The notes under the pieces were generated by a model. It made no database searches, was not told the DNA's origin, and was given only the letters and a program-made list of their open reading frames with translations. A stretch of DNA of 64,000 nucleotides from contig NC_037649.1 of the NCBI RefSeq assembly GCF_003254395.2, positions 6,419,032 to 6,483,031 on the forward strand, in the 5' to 3' direction. A program made the translations under genes and the position numbers. Below, piece after piece: positions 1-12,800 of the stretch. Source of the DNA: Apis mellifera. Lineage: Eukaryota > Arthropoda > Insecta > Hymenoptera > Apidae. Each line of letters begins with the position of its first letter. The first letter of the stretch is position 1.

Positions 1-2195
1 CTGATAAATCATTCGCCTTCTTCTCGGGTTTTCGTGCGCGCATACGGGCACGGTTCGACGATTACGGTTCGAGGCGGTGTTTCGTTTCTACGCTCGTCAC
101 GAAATCGGATGATTCGTTTCGGCCGGTCGCCGCGTGTAACGCGATTTTCTCGTCGTTGCCGCGAGGCTCGGCCTCCGGTTCCGACGCCATAAATACGCTT
201 ACAAAGTACGCTTACCACGCGTACGCGTACCGACTCGCTTTCCACGCGACGATAATCAATTTTTAAAAATAAATTTGTTCCGTGAGTCATTTCTTCCTGT
301 TTTTCTTTTCTTTTCTTTTAGTTTTTTATTCAAATTTTTCGGTAAATTAGAAATAATAATATTAAATGGAAATTTTAAAAATTAATCATTGATCACGGTG
401 GAGACTTGATTAAATTTTAAATTTCCTAAGTTGAAGTGAATTGATCATGTTTCGAAACGCGAAATAATCGAACGACAGGAATAATGTATATAATATGTAA
501 TCCATTTGCAAATTCGAATTTGTAAATTACAGTCGGCGAATCGTTAAGTAACGAGCATTAACTCGATGATCGGTAGAATTATCCCGATTTTCCACGCGCA
601 ATTTCCGTTGCCAGCCACCAGCCATTCATCGAGATCGCGGGTGAAAGGAACCGTCTCTGACAATCGATCTTATCCCACCGGCCGGGTAACACGATCACTG
701 GAAACGTTCGTTCAATTATCCGCGGCCAATAATTCTTGGAAATGCTCGCCCCGATGGGCATGTATCTCTCCCAGAAGCAAAAAAAAACAAAGCAAAAAAA
801 AAAAGAAAAGAAAGGAACGAGCGCGAAAGGTAACACAAGTTTCTCACAGAGCGAGCTACAACGCGAATCGATCCGCCCACGCGAATATTTATACAAAACC
901 GAGGATATCGGATACGACGCGCGGTTGTAAATATTTATCGAACACGAGACGAGATCTTTCACGACCTCCTCCTCCCCCGATTTCGAGAAGGCAGAGGATA
1001 TACGAAACGAGAGGCTCGCGACAAGGGGATAAGAAGTTTCCCAGTGATTTGGAACCGTTCCCTTTTCGAGATTCCTTCTGGTTTCTAAGGATATCGTAAA
1101 TACACCGCGTCGTTTCGAGCAGCTTCTCTTCCTCTTCGCGCGAAACCTAATCGCGTACGAATAACGCCACTCTCTGGTGCATACATACATCGTTGGTGTA
1201 CGATATACACGTGCGCGCGAGATGTACACCCACACGTCTCGTTTCGAACTTGGAGCGTGGGCACTACGGCGAGGAGGAACGCAACGACAACGGTCGTGGA
1301 AGAAGAGAGTGATGAAGAGGCTGGACAAGAAGAAGAGGAAGAAAAAGAGAGGGAAAGGACAGACCGGTGTCTGGGAGCTTGCTGGACCAACTTGTCTGAC
1401 ACAAACGTCCCTCGTTTCCTTCCTTCTCGTCCCCTCCGCTTCTGACCGATTTGCGTGCACGGGATCACACGGATCCAACACGGAGGATCTCCTCCCCCCT
1501 TCGAAGATGCGTGTGGCCCGCCACTATTCGCGTCTGGAATTCGAATTCGGCCGCGCAGCTGTCCGAATCTCTGGCTGCGTTGGACGGAACGATCGAGGGA
1601 GATTGGAGAGATGCCTGGAAACGTTTTATTCTTCGCGTACGCGCGCTCGTACGAGGATTATACAGGATAGAGAGACATAGGGTGACTGAAAGGAGAAATT
1701 TACGACGAGGGAGGTTGCAAAACGTGCAAATTGAACGATGAAAATTAGAATTTGCCTCTTGGGAAGGATCAGAAATAGAAATTTGGCGCGTTTTAAGATG
1801 GCAAATGCAGGTTATAAATTACGCTACTTCTCCTTAGGGTTATAACTCGCTGGGAAAAAGATATGCCGCGATGTGATAGCGCTTAGAGAAGAGAAAATGG
1901 AAAGTTGTTTACGTGGGTGGTTATTCGCCCCTTATCCCGCGGTTTCCTCCCTATTTTTCACGTTTCCTTCCACGTTCGTGCCGCGAATCGTGTGACACGA
2001 TTCACTTTCGGGATACGTGTCTCCCTGGAAATACGTGCGACCCCTCGCAAGTCCCTCGCGACGAATCACCCCGCCAGGGGTTTTACAGCTGCTCGACAAT
2101 CCTTTTTCGCCATGGCCCGCCCTCGATGCCCAACGTTCGAAAACGTTTGAGCCGTTGGAAAATATACTTCGCCCATGACAGATGTAGTCCCGCGA

Positions 2196-2210
2196 CACGT
2201 GCAACACGTG
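2196..2210. promoter_or_regulatory. Pair of CACGTG E-boxes, 3 nt apart
   Basis: Two canonical palindromic E-boxes (2196-2201 and 2205-2210). Such sites bind bHLH and bHLH-PAS dimers. Function is unproven, and CACGTG recurs singly elsewhere in this CpG-rich window. Confidence 0.2.
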
Positions 2211-4136
2211 CCCTTCCCCAAAGTATAATATTGTCGAATATCGTGGAGGAAAATTCGCGAGGATCTTATAAATATTGATCCAACGATTTCAATAATTGGA
2301 TGATAGATTAGAAAACGAATTGCAATAAGAAAGGAATTTGATCGATCGAGTACGTTTTATTTATAAGAGAACTCTTCTCATTCTCAAGTTTTAAAAGGAA
2401 AAATTATCTTATTAATACACAAAAATTGCAGAAATATCTCAGATACTCCAAGTAAGAAAAAAAAATCCTCACTTAACCTTTCTTTATTAAAATATCGAAA
2501 CTTGTGTCGCGATACTTGAATTCCTTTGAAGGATAATGCAGTTAAGAAGAAGGATAATTAAAAAGAAGAAGAAAGAAAAGGAAATATAAAATACGAATAA
2601 ATAAATTGATCCAACCAAATAAATTCAAAATGAAGAATGCCTTTACGCAACGTTGGCTCTCAATGGTTCGAACGAGTGTGTATTCCTTCCTTCCCTTCGA
2701 AGAGGAACGAGGAGAAACGAGGTCACGTTAGGGGATCCCGTTGAGGCTGGGCCCAGTTTTTGGTCCCGGTCCACGCATCTCGTGGCCGGGAATTCGTGTC
2801 ACGTTGAGCCTCGCTTAGGAATTCATTGCGGGCACGAGGGGATACAGCTGTGCCCTCCTCTCCCCCTCCCTCGCAATGCGCAGTCCCCACCGCGGAACGC
2901 GGAAATTCGAGCTTACGCGAAGGGGAATCCATATAGCTCGATACGCGTCCGGCTTATTGACTTCCGGTGACGATGGGAAATTCCTCGTTTCAGGTCAGGT
3001 GGACGATGATATCTTTCGTACAGGTCCAATTAGAATCCGTCGAATCGTTTCTTGAAAATTTCCTAGATTTAGAGGAAGAAAATTGAGGAAGAGAGAAGGA
3101 TAGATAAAAGATTGATACATCTAATTCTATTCCTTTTTAATTTTTCTTCCATTTATCATCATATTAATATTTGAATTACAGATTGTTGGCTGCGCAGATC
3201 TGATTATATCACACTGCTTACTCAGAATAAAACGATAAATCGTAGGATGCAAGGAGGAAATTCATTATTTTAACGAGGAAAATGAACGTTTCCCTGTTTC
3301 GCTGGCAAATCAACCGGTTGATGGATTTAATCATAACGAACTTTGATATATCGCGTAACGTTGATCAACCATATTCTTCCCCTATCTTTTCTCGTTTAAA
3401 AAAGGAAAGTAATATTTATTCTCTCTCTTTCTCGAGGGCAGCATCGTATACCCGTGTGACAAGTGTTTATTACGATCCGGGGTTGTTTGCAATTTAAGCG
3501 TAATTGCAAGATTTATACGTTTAATAATCTCCTCTCCTGCGTTACACCGCCTACATCTCGCGATATTAATTTTAATCATTTTTCGCTTTTTTGGACTTTA
3601 TATTTGGACTTGCAACCACTCTGCGTGATGACTGTTTTCCCTGGAACGTTGCGCAACGACGAAAACGATCCACGCGCGTTCAAACAAATTGTCGAAACGC
3701 CAACGTTTCAATTGCGCGAAAATTGTTTATTAATTGTTATTATCGAGGCAATTATATCCGGCTGGGATAAACGTTACTCGGGAAGAAATACTCCCTCCTC
3801 CTCGATTCTGCCGTTAATTAACATTTCAACGCGACTGTCCATCGGCGCGAAGAATTCTGTCACGAAGCCGTTCGGAATTTCACGATTGATCGAACTCTGA
3901 ATTAACCGTACGGTCCCGTTAATTGTGTTGTACTTTTATTTCCCTCTCCCGTTCTCCTCATTACAATTAGTTGGCCATTTCCGCCAACGTTTCGAGCGTA
4001 GTCAAAGAGCGAGCGAATTGTTTCTCTTCTCTTTTTTCTTATTCCACTCCGCTCCGGGGAATTTTATCCTCGCTCGGGGAAATTCGCTCGGCATGCACGC
4101 GCTCGCCTCGGTTAATAGAGGGAGGATAAGAGGATA

Positions 4137-4157
4137 GGAGGAGGAGGAGGAGGAGGG
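4137..4157. repeat. (GAG)n microsatellite
   Basis: Seven GAG/GGA units within a G-rich run. Confidence 0.8.
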
Positions 4158-5431
4158 AGCATTACAACTCGTGTTTCGAGCCGTGGTTCGTAATATTCGA
4201 ACGCGAGGCTAATTTAATTTACCGCGCGGATCGACTCTCTCCTGGTAAATTTGATTCCTCTCGCCATCAATAACGTTAAGTATCGAGTTGTATCGGCGCA
4301 ACCTGGCCGCAAGCATTATTAATGCGGATCGAATGTTGTCGCCGGTCCTCCGAAGACGGAGGAGTTTAGTGGAAGGGGGGAGTTAGTTGCGCGAGGAGAG
4401 ATGGCGAAGGGGGAGGAGGAAGGGCAAATTGATGGTTGTGTCCATAGTCGAGGATGGCGCAAGGGAGTGCGTATGGAGTGTCTCGCCTCGTGGCAAAGGT
4501 CGCTCGACCTCGTCCTCCGCATCTTCTACGATCGCGTAGAAAACGAACATCGTGGACAAAGGATTTTATGCTAATTCCTGCCGGCCGATAATAAAATTTT
4601 ATTGGCGGTGTCCGCTAATAGATTCGAACCTTTCTCTTGAACCTAACCTAGCTATAAACGGGGAATAATAATTATTTCGCGGAGGGATGCGGTTAGGAAA
4701 TTATACATCCGTGCGAACGATCGTTCTTTCGAGGCAAAGATGAACTTTTAACGATCGTAGTTAGCAATAAATCGAAGATGGCGTCCGAACGAAAACGGGG
4801 AAATCTCCGCTTTATTGCTTTGAGATGGCAGGTTTACACGTTTCACGAATCACGTTTCGTCATCGACATCTTTCCTTCGATCTTCTCTAAGAAGAGAAAA
4901 GCTTGGCAACCGAGGAAGAATCAAAGCATATCGATTTCGAAACGGTCCATCGTAATTACCGATATCGGAAATAATTAGAAAATATTGAAAACCGCGTTAT
5001 CGATAGCCCCAGTTTCGGGAAGAGAACGGACAACGTAATAATTATTTCGCGGTCCAAGATGAAGAAACGGATGGAAAGATACGGTCTTTCGCGACGAGAC
5101 CGATGATATTAACTCCGAACGACGTTCATTGAAATAGCTGCAAAGCCGAAGACTTATTTTCTCTTCCTTTCTCTTTGGCTCACCGCGTCTTTGTGCCGAT
5201 CCCCTCTTTGCGAGTAGCTTAATTTGTAAGTCCATCTCGTTGCTTCAGGCTATTTTTACGATTTATCTCGAATTTTTAGATCTTCTTATAATCTCCTTTA
5301 TGATCCTCCGGCTCATCCCTTTCGCTTATCCGGATTCTTATTATACCTTCCGGTTTAAATTCAAATTATTGCGGTATCTCATAATTGACGCGTTAATCCT
5401 TATCGTTATCTTCGAGTAATTGATCCGAATA

Positions 5432-5453
5432 AAGAGAGAGAGAGGGAGAGAGA
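5432..5453. repeat. (GA)n microsatellite
   Basis: GA dinucleotide run interrupted by one GG. (GA)n tracts are potential GAGA-factor sites. Confidence 0.8.
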
Positions 5454-6349
5454 ATTTTATTTGATCATTTTCATCATTCGAGTTGCTTGCCTCCCTATTT
5501 ATTTTGCAGTAATTCTAATTTAAAGTTTTGGTAACATTGTTACCGAAACGATTTTAACATCCCCGCATTCCTGCGCGATAGGGACAGAGGACGTAAACGA
5601 AGTAGGACCATATAATATTTCACGATGTCTGTTTGCACGGGCTTGCATAGTTCCCTTTGTAATATATGCATTTTCTCGTTCCCATTTCTTGCTCTAGTTG
5701 CTAACGTTGTTAAACTTCCATTTGTTGGGTCGTGCAAAAGGGCCACCGCTAAAGCACGAACAACTTGATATTCCCCGCATCTGTTTTTCCACGCGCATTC
5801 TCCCCGCCGCGCTCGACATTTTTGCCCCCGTGACTTTCGCTCGCCCTCCTTCCAACTCCGATTGAAACGTTTAATCCAACGTTTTATCCTCGATATCCGA
5901 TCCGTGCGCGAGATTAAAAACGAATTAAAAATGTCGAGCTCTTTCACTTAGTTATACACGTTCCCTATACATATAATATATCCATGCTCGTTTCAATCGA
6001 CAATTTTGAATTATAAACCGACTGGGACGGTGGTTATTAGTCAACTGCTGTATTACTCGTGAAATTCTGAGAGTGATACAATGAAAAACGAGAGAAAGAA
6101 AAGAATATCGATCTCGAAAGAGTCTTGATTTATCCTCTCAGAGATGTAACATTATGGATGGCAGAGATATAACATTAATCTTGGGAACAATTTTAATCGG
6201 AAAGATGCGGAAAAAAAAAATATATCCTTGCGATATTTCTTGCACGATTACCCCGACATACATTCACGAGGAGGCATCAAATTTTCACGGGGCAAGCAGA
6301 TTCCAATATCCGGGGGGCAGGCTGATTCCGAAACTTACGGCAATGTACA

Positions 6350-6367
6350 CCGGTGTTTCTACACCGG
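6350..6367. repeat. Small perfect hairpin CCGGTGT-TTCT-ACACCGG
   Basis: A 7-bp GC-rich stem with a 4-nt loop; a further CCGG sits 6 nt downstream. On the minus strand a donor-like GCC|GTAAGT lies next to it at 6339/6338. Confidence 0.5.
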
Positions 6368-6482
6368 AATGGACCGGTGGATAGAAATCAATGAGGCTAT
6401 CATCGACTGTTGTCACTCGTAAAACACAGCCGCGCCACCGAAAATCGTTTCCAACATCTGGTTCTATCCACACAGGTTCGGG

Positions 6483-6507
6483 GATATCGTTTACATATAC
6501 GATATCC
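6483..6507. repeat. Small hairpin GGATATCGT ... ACGATATCC
   Basis: A 9-bp stem with an 8-nt AT-rich loop, 116 bp from the hairpin at 6350. No known RNA family is recognised. Confidence 0.5.
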
Positions 6508-6640
6508 GTGCTCTCCCTTACCAACTTATCATTTCCCCCCCTTCGCGCCGCTTTTTCCCTCCGTTGGCACTGTTCGTGAAAGTGCTCCCTCCCCTGAAAG
6601 GAGAGAAAAAGGAAATCGGTTAACCACCAACAACAACCAT

Positions 6641-6660
6641 CGTCGTCGTCGTCGTCGTCG
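6641..6660. repeat. (CGT)n microsatellite
   Basis: Nearly seven CGT units, preceded by a CAA-rich run (CACCAACAACAACC). Confidence 0.85.
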
Positions 6661-9600
6661 GTTACAGTTGTTGTTTAAAGCATCCTTCTCTCGGATCGCG
6701 GGAAGTCGGATTGGAGGCGCGCGATTTAAATTTAAATAAGCGCGACGAAGCCGCGATAAAATATAATTAAGTTGGCCGTCGGTGAAGTAGGATGGGGAAG
6801 ACGGAGGCCGTGGGAGCAACCACGGCTCGGAGTAGAACAGAAGAGGAAGGATAAGAAGAGGAGGACAGGAAGAGATAGAGAGAGAGAGGGTTGCCAGGAT
6901 CTGTGAGAAAGGGATACCTACGACTCTGTATATGTATATTATACGCGTATATTACGGTAAAAGCGGGGCCACGGATATCACGTCCAGCTAGCTAGCTACT
7001 TAACTTGACGGACTTAATGGTCGGCCGTAATGGGCACAGCCGCAAGGAGAAAAAAGAACGTAATTAAGAGTGGCAAGGATCCCCAGTTGCCAGTGTTACC
7101 CAAGATTTATGTTACCCGGTAATTTCTGCGAAATCCTATCATCCCTGCGAGACGAGGAATTTCATCCCTCCCCCCGTAAACACGGGCCAAGATGGTGGTA
7201 AACCTCGATCTATCTATAATTGTTCGATCTTTGGCGATCGCGGATCTCTTTCGACTTTTGGACCCGGATCGGTTCAAAAGCAACGTTACTTCCGCCGAGA
7301 TACCGCCTCAGGTTGCAGCAAATGGGTATACGTTTGTAAGGTGTTACAACTTGCTCCTTTCCAACGCACACTTCCGCGGGTTCAAGATGTCCCGGCGATT
7401 TATAGCTCGCTGTAAATGCAACGTACACGCGTCCAACATGGACGCTTAGATTTATCGTCTCGCCCTCGACGAGATCAGGAGGCATCTTATTAAAACGGTT
7501 GAATTCCGCGACAAGGAAGCAAGATATAAGATCCGAGAAACGGATGTGTATCATGATCTCGTGCGATCCGTTTCCTCATCGGTTTTTTTTGGGGGAAGAA
7601 AGGAAGAAAATGGATGAAAATCTTGTTCTTGAGCATTTCTCATCGTAATGCGTAAATGTATGGAACATTTTTAACTCCCTCCGGGATGGTTGGTTTCGAT
7701 GGAGTGATCCACTTGAGCCTCGGTGGACGTTGACGGCGTTGTATCTCACGCTTACCCCAACGGCCTTGTTGCCGTCCCCCCAATGGGACCACGTCTCGCC
7801 GATACTTCACGCCAAACTAATTACCGGCTTGAAAAAATATCGCCGACTATTTATCGTCGAGGGCCACTACCCGGTCATAGCTCGTTAAAAGATCGTGAGC
7901 GCGGATTTTAGTCGTATTCCAGTCGTCGTTGCACACGTATTCAATCCTCGTTATTTTTGTTGTACGGCTCGTTAATTTATAACGCGCATATCTTCTCTCG
8001 ATACACGTAGCTCGTGCTCGTAATCGTGTGTATCGACAGGCCCATCGATATTTATTTATTATTGTTCTCCGCTCCAAGGAAAACTGGTGGAGGATTGGAG
8101 AGGGGGTGAGAGGGTGAGAGAGAGGTCGGGGCGCGATCTAATCCGAGGAAATGGACGTTTGAAACTTTTATTCCCGACAACGTCCGCGTCGATTCCAGTC
8201 ATCGGGCCAGAGAGACGCCGATATCGAGACGGTAAATTAAATACCGGACCGGTTGCTCGTCCAATTGCCATTTATCAAGTTATACCTAGTCCACTTTGTA
8301 ATTGAACGAACGAACGAACGCTCTCACGCATTCGGCTCGAAGCGTGCTTCCAATCCATTCCCGATCCCCCGTTCCGGGGGTAAAGGAAACACCGGCAGAT
8401 TTAGTAGAAAAAGACACAATGGATTCGTTCTGCCCCATTAGACAGTTGGGTCACCGCTTTAATCCATCGGTCGATGCACGCCTGCACTTGTTTCGATCAC
8501 GTTTCCAAATGCTTTTCCTTTCGAGACGATCGTTACGGATGGAACGATGCAAACTTCGGGGGCGTTTCTCTGAATTTCGACGAAGTGATTTTCTTCCCCC
8601 CCCTCCTGTCTCTTTTTCTTCGTCATCTTTCACGTTTATCATCGTACGTGAGTTAATGCAAAAGCGTGGAATTGAATAAAATCACGAGACGAGAGGAAGT
8701 TGAACTTTGAACTTCAATAAGTTGAGGATATCGAAGAACTTGAAGGATATTGAAAAAAATGGAAGAGATTTTTCAAAAAGATCGTATCGAAAAATAATTC
8801 GAAGGGGAAGAATATTTCCACGTGCAATGTTCAAAGTTTTAATTTCTAATTTCAATCCAAAATTTAAGACAAATTGCACGATATTTATTTCTGGAAGAAG
8901 CAATTATTTATACAACGATCTCGCCGATGATATTCTGAACAAATCTACGAGTTATCTTAAGCTCGTTACTTTTTAATAATTTCAATTAATCGACCCGAGC
9001 TTAATTAAATTCAACCCATCGTTTTCTTTACGATTTATTTATCCTTCTCCAACAATATCATATCTTTACAAGCAAATACGACGCTAATACGACACGACGC
9101 AGCTAGCGAATATTCGGCTTAAATCGCGAATACGTGTAGTTACATCTAGCATGCTTATCTCTCGGCGATTTTGTTTTTCGTTAGGCGGCCATTTCTCGTC
9201 GTTGCCCCTTTACGACTCATTAGTAACCGACATCCCATTATATCCTGTCGTAAATAACGGCGCACACGTTTTATAACCAAGCACGCACGCATCCCTAAGG
9301 CGAGCAGGCACGCGATCGGTTTCACGCACTTGCTTTTGGACCGCGGTTGCTACTCGTGCGAACGCAAAGAGAAGGATCCATGGTGAAAATGTTGCAAGCA
9401 AGTCCCTCCCTCGTTCATTCCCTCCCCTCGTCGCGTTGACGTAAATCGGTTTGTTGCCGATCCCTTTCGAGAGACGTCGTGCGGTATTCGTATATTAATT
9501 TTCGATAAAATTATCCCTCGCGCAGACGATTAAGTTTCCTCGAGTTTTCAAAATACACGACGCCCTCGAACCCGTTACGCAACGAGCGCGATATTATTAA

Positions 9601-9850
9601 CGAGCCCCTCCGCTTGGTTTCGTGCCTCCGAAGCGGATCGGTTCGATTTCAAGAGTGCTCGCGTAGGCGTGTTTATGATAATCCCGCGTATGATGGATCA
9701 TCGTTAGTCGGCTTGCACGCGCGAGTAATCGTTATTACTCCCTCCCTTCCCTCGGATCGAAACGAAATATCCCTCTCCAACTGGTGTGTGTGTGCCCGTT
9801 TCGTGCTCCGGACCGAGTTTCGAATTTCGCCGCCGATATTTTCGGCATAC

Positions 9851-9875
9851 CCTCCTCCTCCTCCTCCTCCTCCTC
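9851..9875. repeat. (CTC)n microsatellite
   Basis: About eight CTC units; the surrounding CT-rich DNA keeps frames open on both strands without coding meaning. Confidence 0.85.
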
Positions 9876-12800
9876 ATTCTCCCTCTCTCCACCCCCTCCA
9901 CGTGGTGCGCTCTTCCTCCCGGGCGTTAAATTAAGTTAAATCTCGTTTAATCTCGGCTTTCTACGATTCCACGGAAACGTCCCGCCGTGGCCCGAATTTA
10001 GATAGAGCTAATCTAAATTCCCCGATCTCTAAGCTCCCCCCTAATCCCCAGCCCCGTGTATTCCAGACACCCATCCCCTCCGCGCCCTTCGTCATCTTTC
10101 GCAATTCCGCTCGAGTTGTTTTCCAGACCCCATCGATCCCCTCGCCCCTCTACTCGGATCCTTCGACAACCCCTTCCACCAGGCCCTGATCGTAAGCCCT
10201 CCGTGTCCGTGGATTCCCGTCCAAGGGAAGAGGAGAGGGGAGTAGATAAAGCGGATTTCAGGGAAGAAATTTACCACGTGCTCGCGAGATGTCTCGCGCG
10301 TGGGCGTGTTCATAATAAGCGATAAATCGTCCGGCGTACGAATAATTTCTCGCGCGCCGTCCGGCGTAAGCGTAAAATCTCCACCCTCGCGCGTGCGTCC
10401 GTTTGTAAGTATGCGCCGCGCGTGGGCGGCCGTGCGTTTCGTCCACGCTGTTGTAACAGCGTGCCAAGTGTCGGAGGCTCTCGATTCCCACGAGGCGAAA
10501 CGTTGTCCGACACGCTCGAGGTGTATCGAACCGCCCTTCGTGACGCGAAAATTCGGGGGAAATTAATCCGATAAAATAGCCACGTTTCCTGTGAATCCTG
10601 TCGATCCTGGATAAATATTTATCGTTATTCTATCTTGCAGTTCTGTGAAGGAATCATGATCTTCACGCGAGGAATAATATGCAGATCGAACATATAATAG
10701 AAATATCGAAAGGATATTTGATGAGACGTTAAGCGAGAAAATTTCACGATTCTTTTATCGTCCATTGTTGGAATCTTTGATTGTTGGTGAAGAATCGTTT
10801 ATTTATATTGGATCTTATTTCCGATTAAATCTTTGAAATCGTGTTCAATCAAGGATCAAATTCATGGAAATTCATATCGGAATTCCGTTTTCTCTCGAGG
10901 ATAAGTTAAAATTAATCCGATTCCGATTTAATCCTCGAGCGTGGAACATCATTACTCACAATAAAGAAAATTCTACATTCCCAATTTACTCTTGAATAAT
11001 TTCTTCCGATTGCTCGTTCTCAATCTCAGAAATAAATCTTCGGTAATAAAATTTCTCCTACGTTTATTTCCACGCAGAAGGGATCACTTCCTCTCGGCTT
11101 ATTTTTACGATATCCTCTTCACTCTTCTTCTCCGATCGTTCGTATCCAACGATGAATCATCTCTCAAAAACGAAGCTTCGTTCGTAACAAAATTACCGCT
11201 CGACGCATTCTCCGTTTACTTTCAGTCCCAAAATTTCGTCATTCTTTTTTTTTTTTACGACCAATTCGCTTGGATTCTCTCGAACGCCCTCGACGCGCAT
11301 GAAACGTGAACGATGGTGGGCGCGTCACCGGTAATTACTCCCCAAGTCGCGAAAGACTCTATCGGGCAAAGTGTAGAATTACTCGGGAGCGGAGGGGGGA
11401 GAGGGGCGCATAGGTGGAATTTATAATGAACGAAGGACGCATTTGCATGTAGCCGGGGTCGGGAAACGTGCTCGTATATACTCGTGTAAAAGTCGACGTC
11501 GATCCGTCTCACGTCGCCCCGCGGACTACTTTTCCACTTTGCTCGGTTTATGAAAGGGCGGGGAAGGGGAAGGAGAAGTTGGGGTGAAAATAAGAAAAAG
11601 CTGGAAGTTTAAGCCGGCTGCAATTTTCAGATCGTAATTAGGCCACTTTAGGGTAGTTTCTTTCGTTCGCTCGCCCGCTGACCTGTCCGCACTTTCGCGC
11701 TAGTTTTTCATCAGGGCACCGTAATACTTCTTGCTCGTTCTCGGAGAACTGTCTCTGAAGGGTTGAAAAATTTCTTCGTAGCCAGGACAAAGACTAGGTC
11801 GCGAATGGGTGAGAATGTTATAACAAGGGGTAATCGCGAATAGTTTAGAGGGGGAGGGGTAAAAGTTCTGCTGCTTCTCCTCGTTATTTTTTGAATTATC
11901 GCGCAAAAATTCGAGACGCGCTTGTACGAAAGAAAATAGAAAATTTTAAGTTGGGAGGTAAAGGTATTCGTATTTCTTTTACCATATTTGAGGATCTTTG
12001 TATAATGTAAGCTTCGTTTATTTAATCATATTTAAGCGTATCGATTAATTAAATCCAAGTTACATTAAATTTCTCATCTCTTAGCTGCCCTTTCATCTTC
12101 ATTATTAAAATCTGATTAAGAAAAAACGCGATGCAGCTTGATAAAAGGACGCTGATTATCGGAAGATACGGAAATATTTGCAAAAATTCTCATCGCAATT
12201 TAATTTTTCGTTCATTTCAACCGAGGTGAAACAAAATTATCTAGTAAAAATCAGAAGAATTATCCCTTAAATTTTCTACATCCGATACTTTCTTCGAGAT
12301 ATTTCATCTCCTCTTCGACACATCGTCGCTGGTAAATTCGACGCGGTTCTAAATTTTAGATCCCCCCCAGAGGTAAAATCATTCCCTATAACACGTTTGA
12401 TCGCTCTCGTCGGTTCCCTCCCTTCGGAAGGATTACACCCACGAACGCTGTTCAGTTATCGAGCGCGCAGGTGAGGAGGCAGGCGGTCGTTGAACGACGG
12501 TCGTAGAGACCTCTCAGGCAACCCACTCTGAAAGTTGGCAGGGCTGGTGATATTAGGGGTGGGAAGTGAAGTAGCCCTAACGTCTCTTTCCTCATTATGT
12601 AGTAGCTACGCACCGGGTACTTTGCGGTGGTTGATCTTCATTTAACCACCTATTCTTTTTTAATTAAACACCGCTCTCGGATTGGCGATAATTAACGCGA
12701 AAATTACCGAAGAACTCGACAAAATTATTCCCGCATAAGATGGATAATCGATGACGAGACTCGTTTTATTCGTTTTCGAATTATTATTATACGCATACAT

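Larger units (their letters stand above)
1..5431. other. No supported gene
   Basis: GC/CpG-rich blocks (1-240, 560-1740, 1900-2220, 2640-2960) alternate with AT-rich valleys (290-540, 2280-2640, 3080-3260). Long open frames at 579-1481 (minus, 300 codons) and 566-1680 (plus) sit in A- and CT-biased tracts and look like chance. An E-box pair and a GAG microsatellite are listed separately. Confidence 0.5.
5454..9850. other. No supported gene
   Basis: Contains two hairpins near 6.4 kb, a CGT repeat and a run of minus-strand open frame at 7210-7554 (contains DLVEGETINLSVHVGRVY) that lacks good splice sites. The segment 8700-9060 is AT-rich; 6890-7090 is complex non-coding DNA that could be regulatory, although nothing specific is recognised. 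Confidence 0.45.

Noticed and set aside
579..1481. 300-codon minus-strand open frame
   Set aside because: It runs through T-rich and CT-rich tracts, giving runs of Phe/Ser/Leu; plus-strand frames are open over the same span, and no domain or splice context is visible.
6285..6524. Minus-strand frame with donor GCC|GTAAGT
   Set aside because: No acceptor with a pyrimidine tract upstream; the frame overlaps two hairpins that bias its sequence.
7210..7554. Minus-strand frame containing DLVEGETINLSVHVGRVY
   Set aside because: Fairly protein-like, but the only acceptor (TTTTAATAAG) and donor candidates are weak; kept only as a note.
12540..12620. Possible small structured RNA (GGCAACCCACTCTGAAAGTT region)
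   Set aside because: No stable long stem found by eye and no match to miRNA or snoRNA families that I know.
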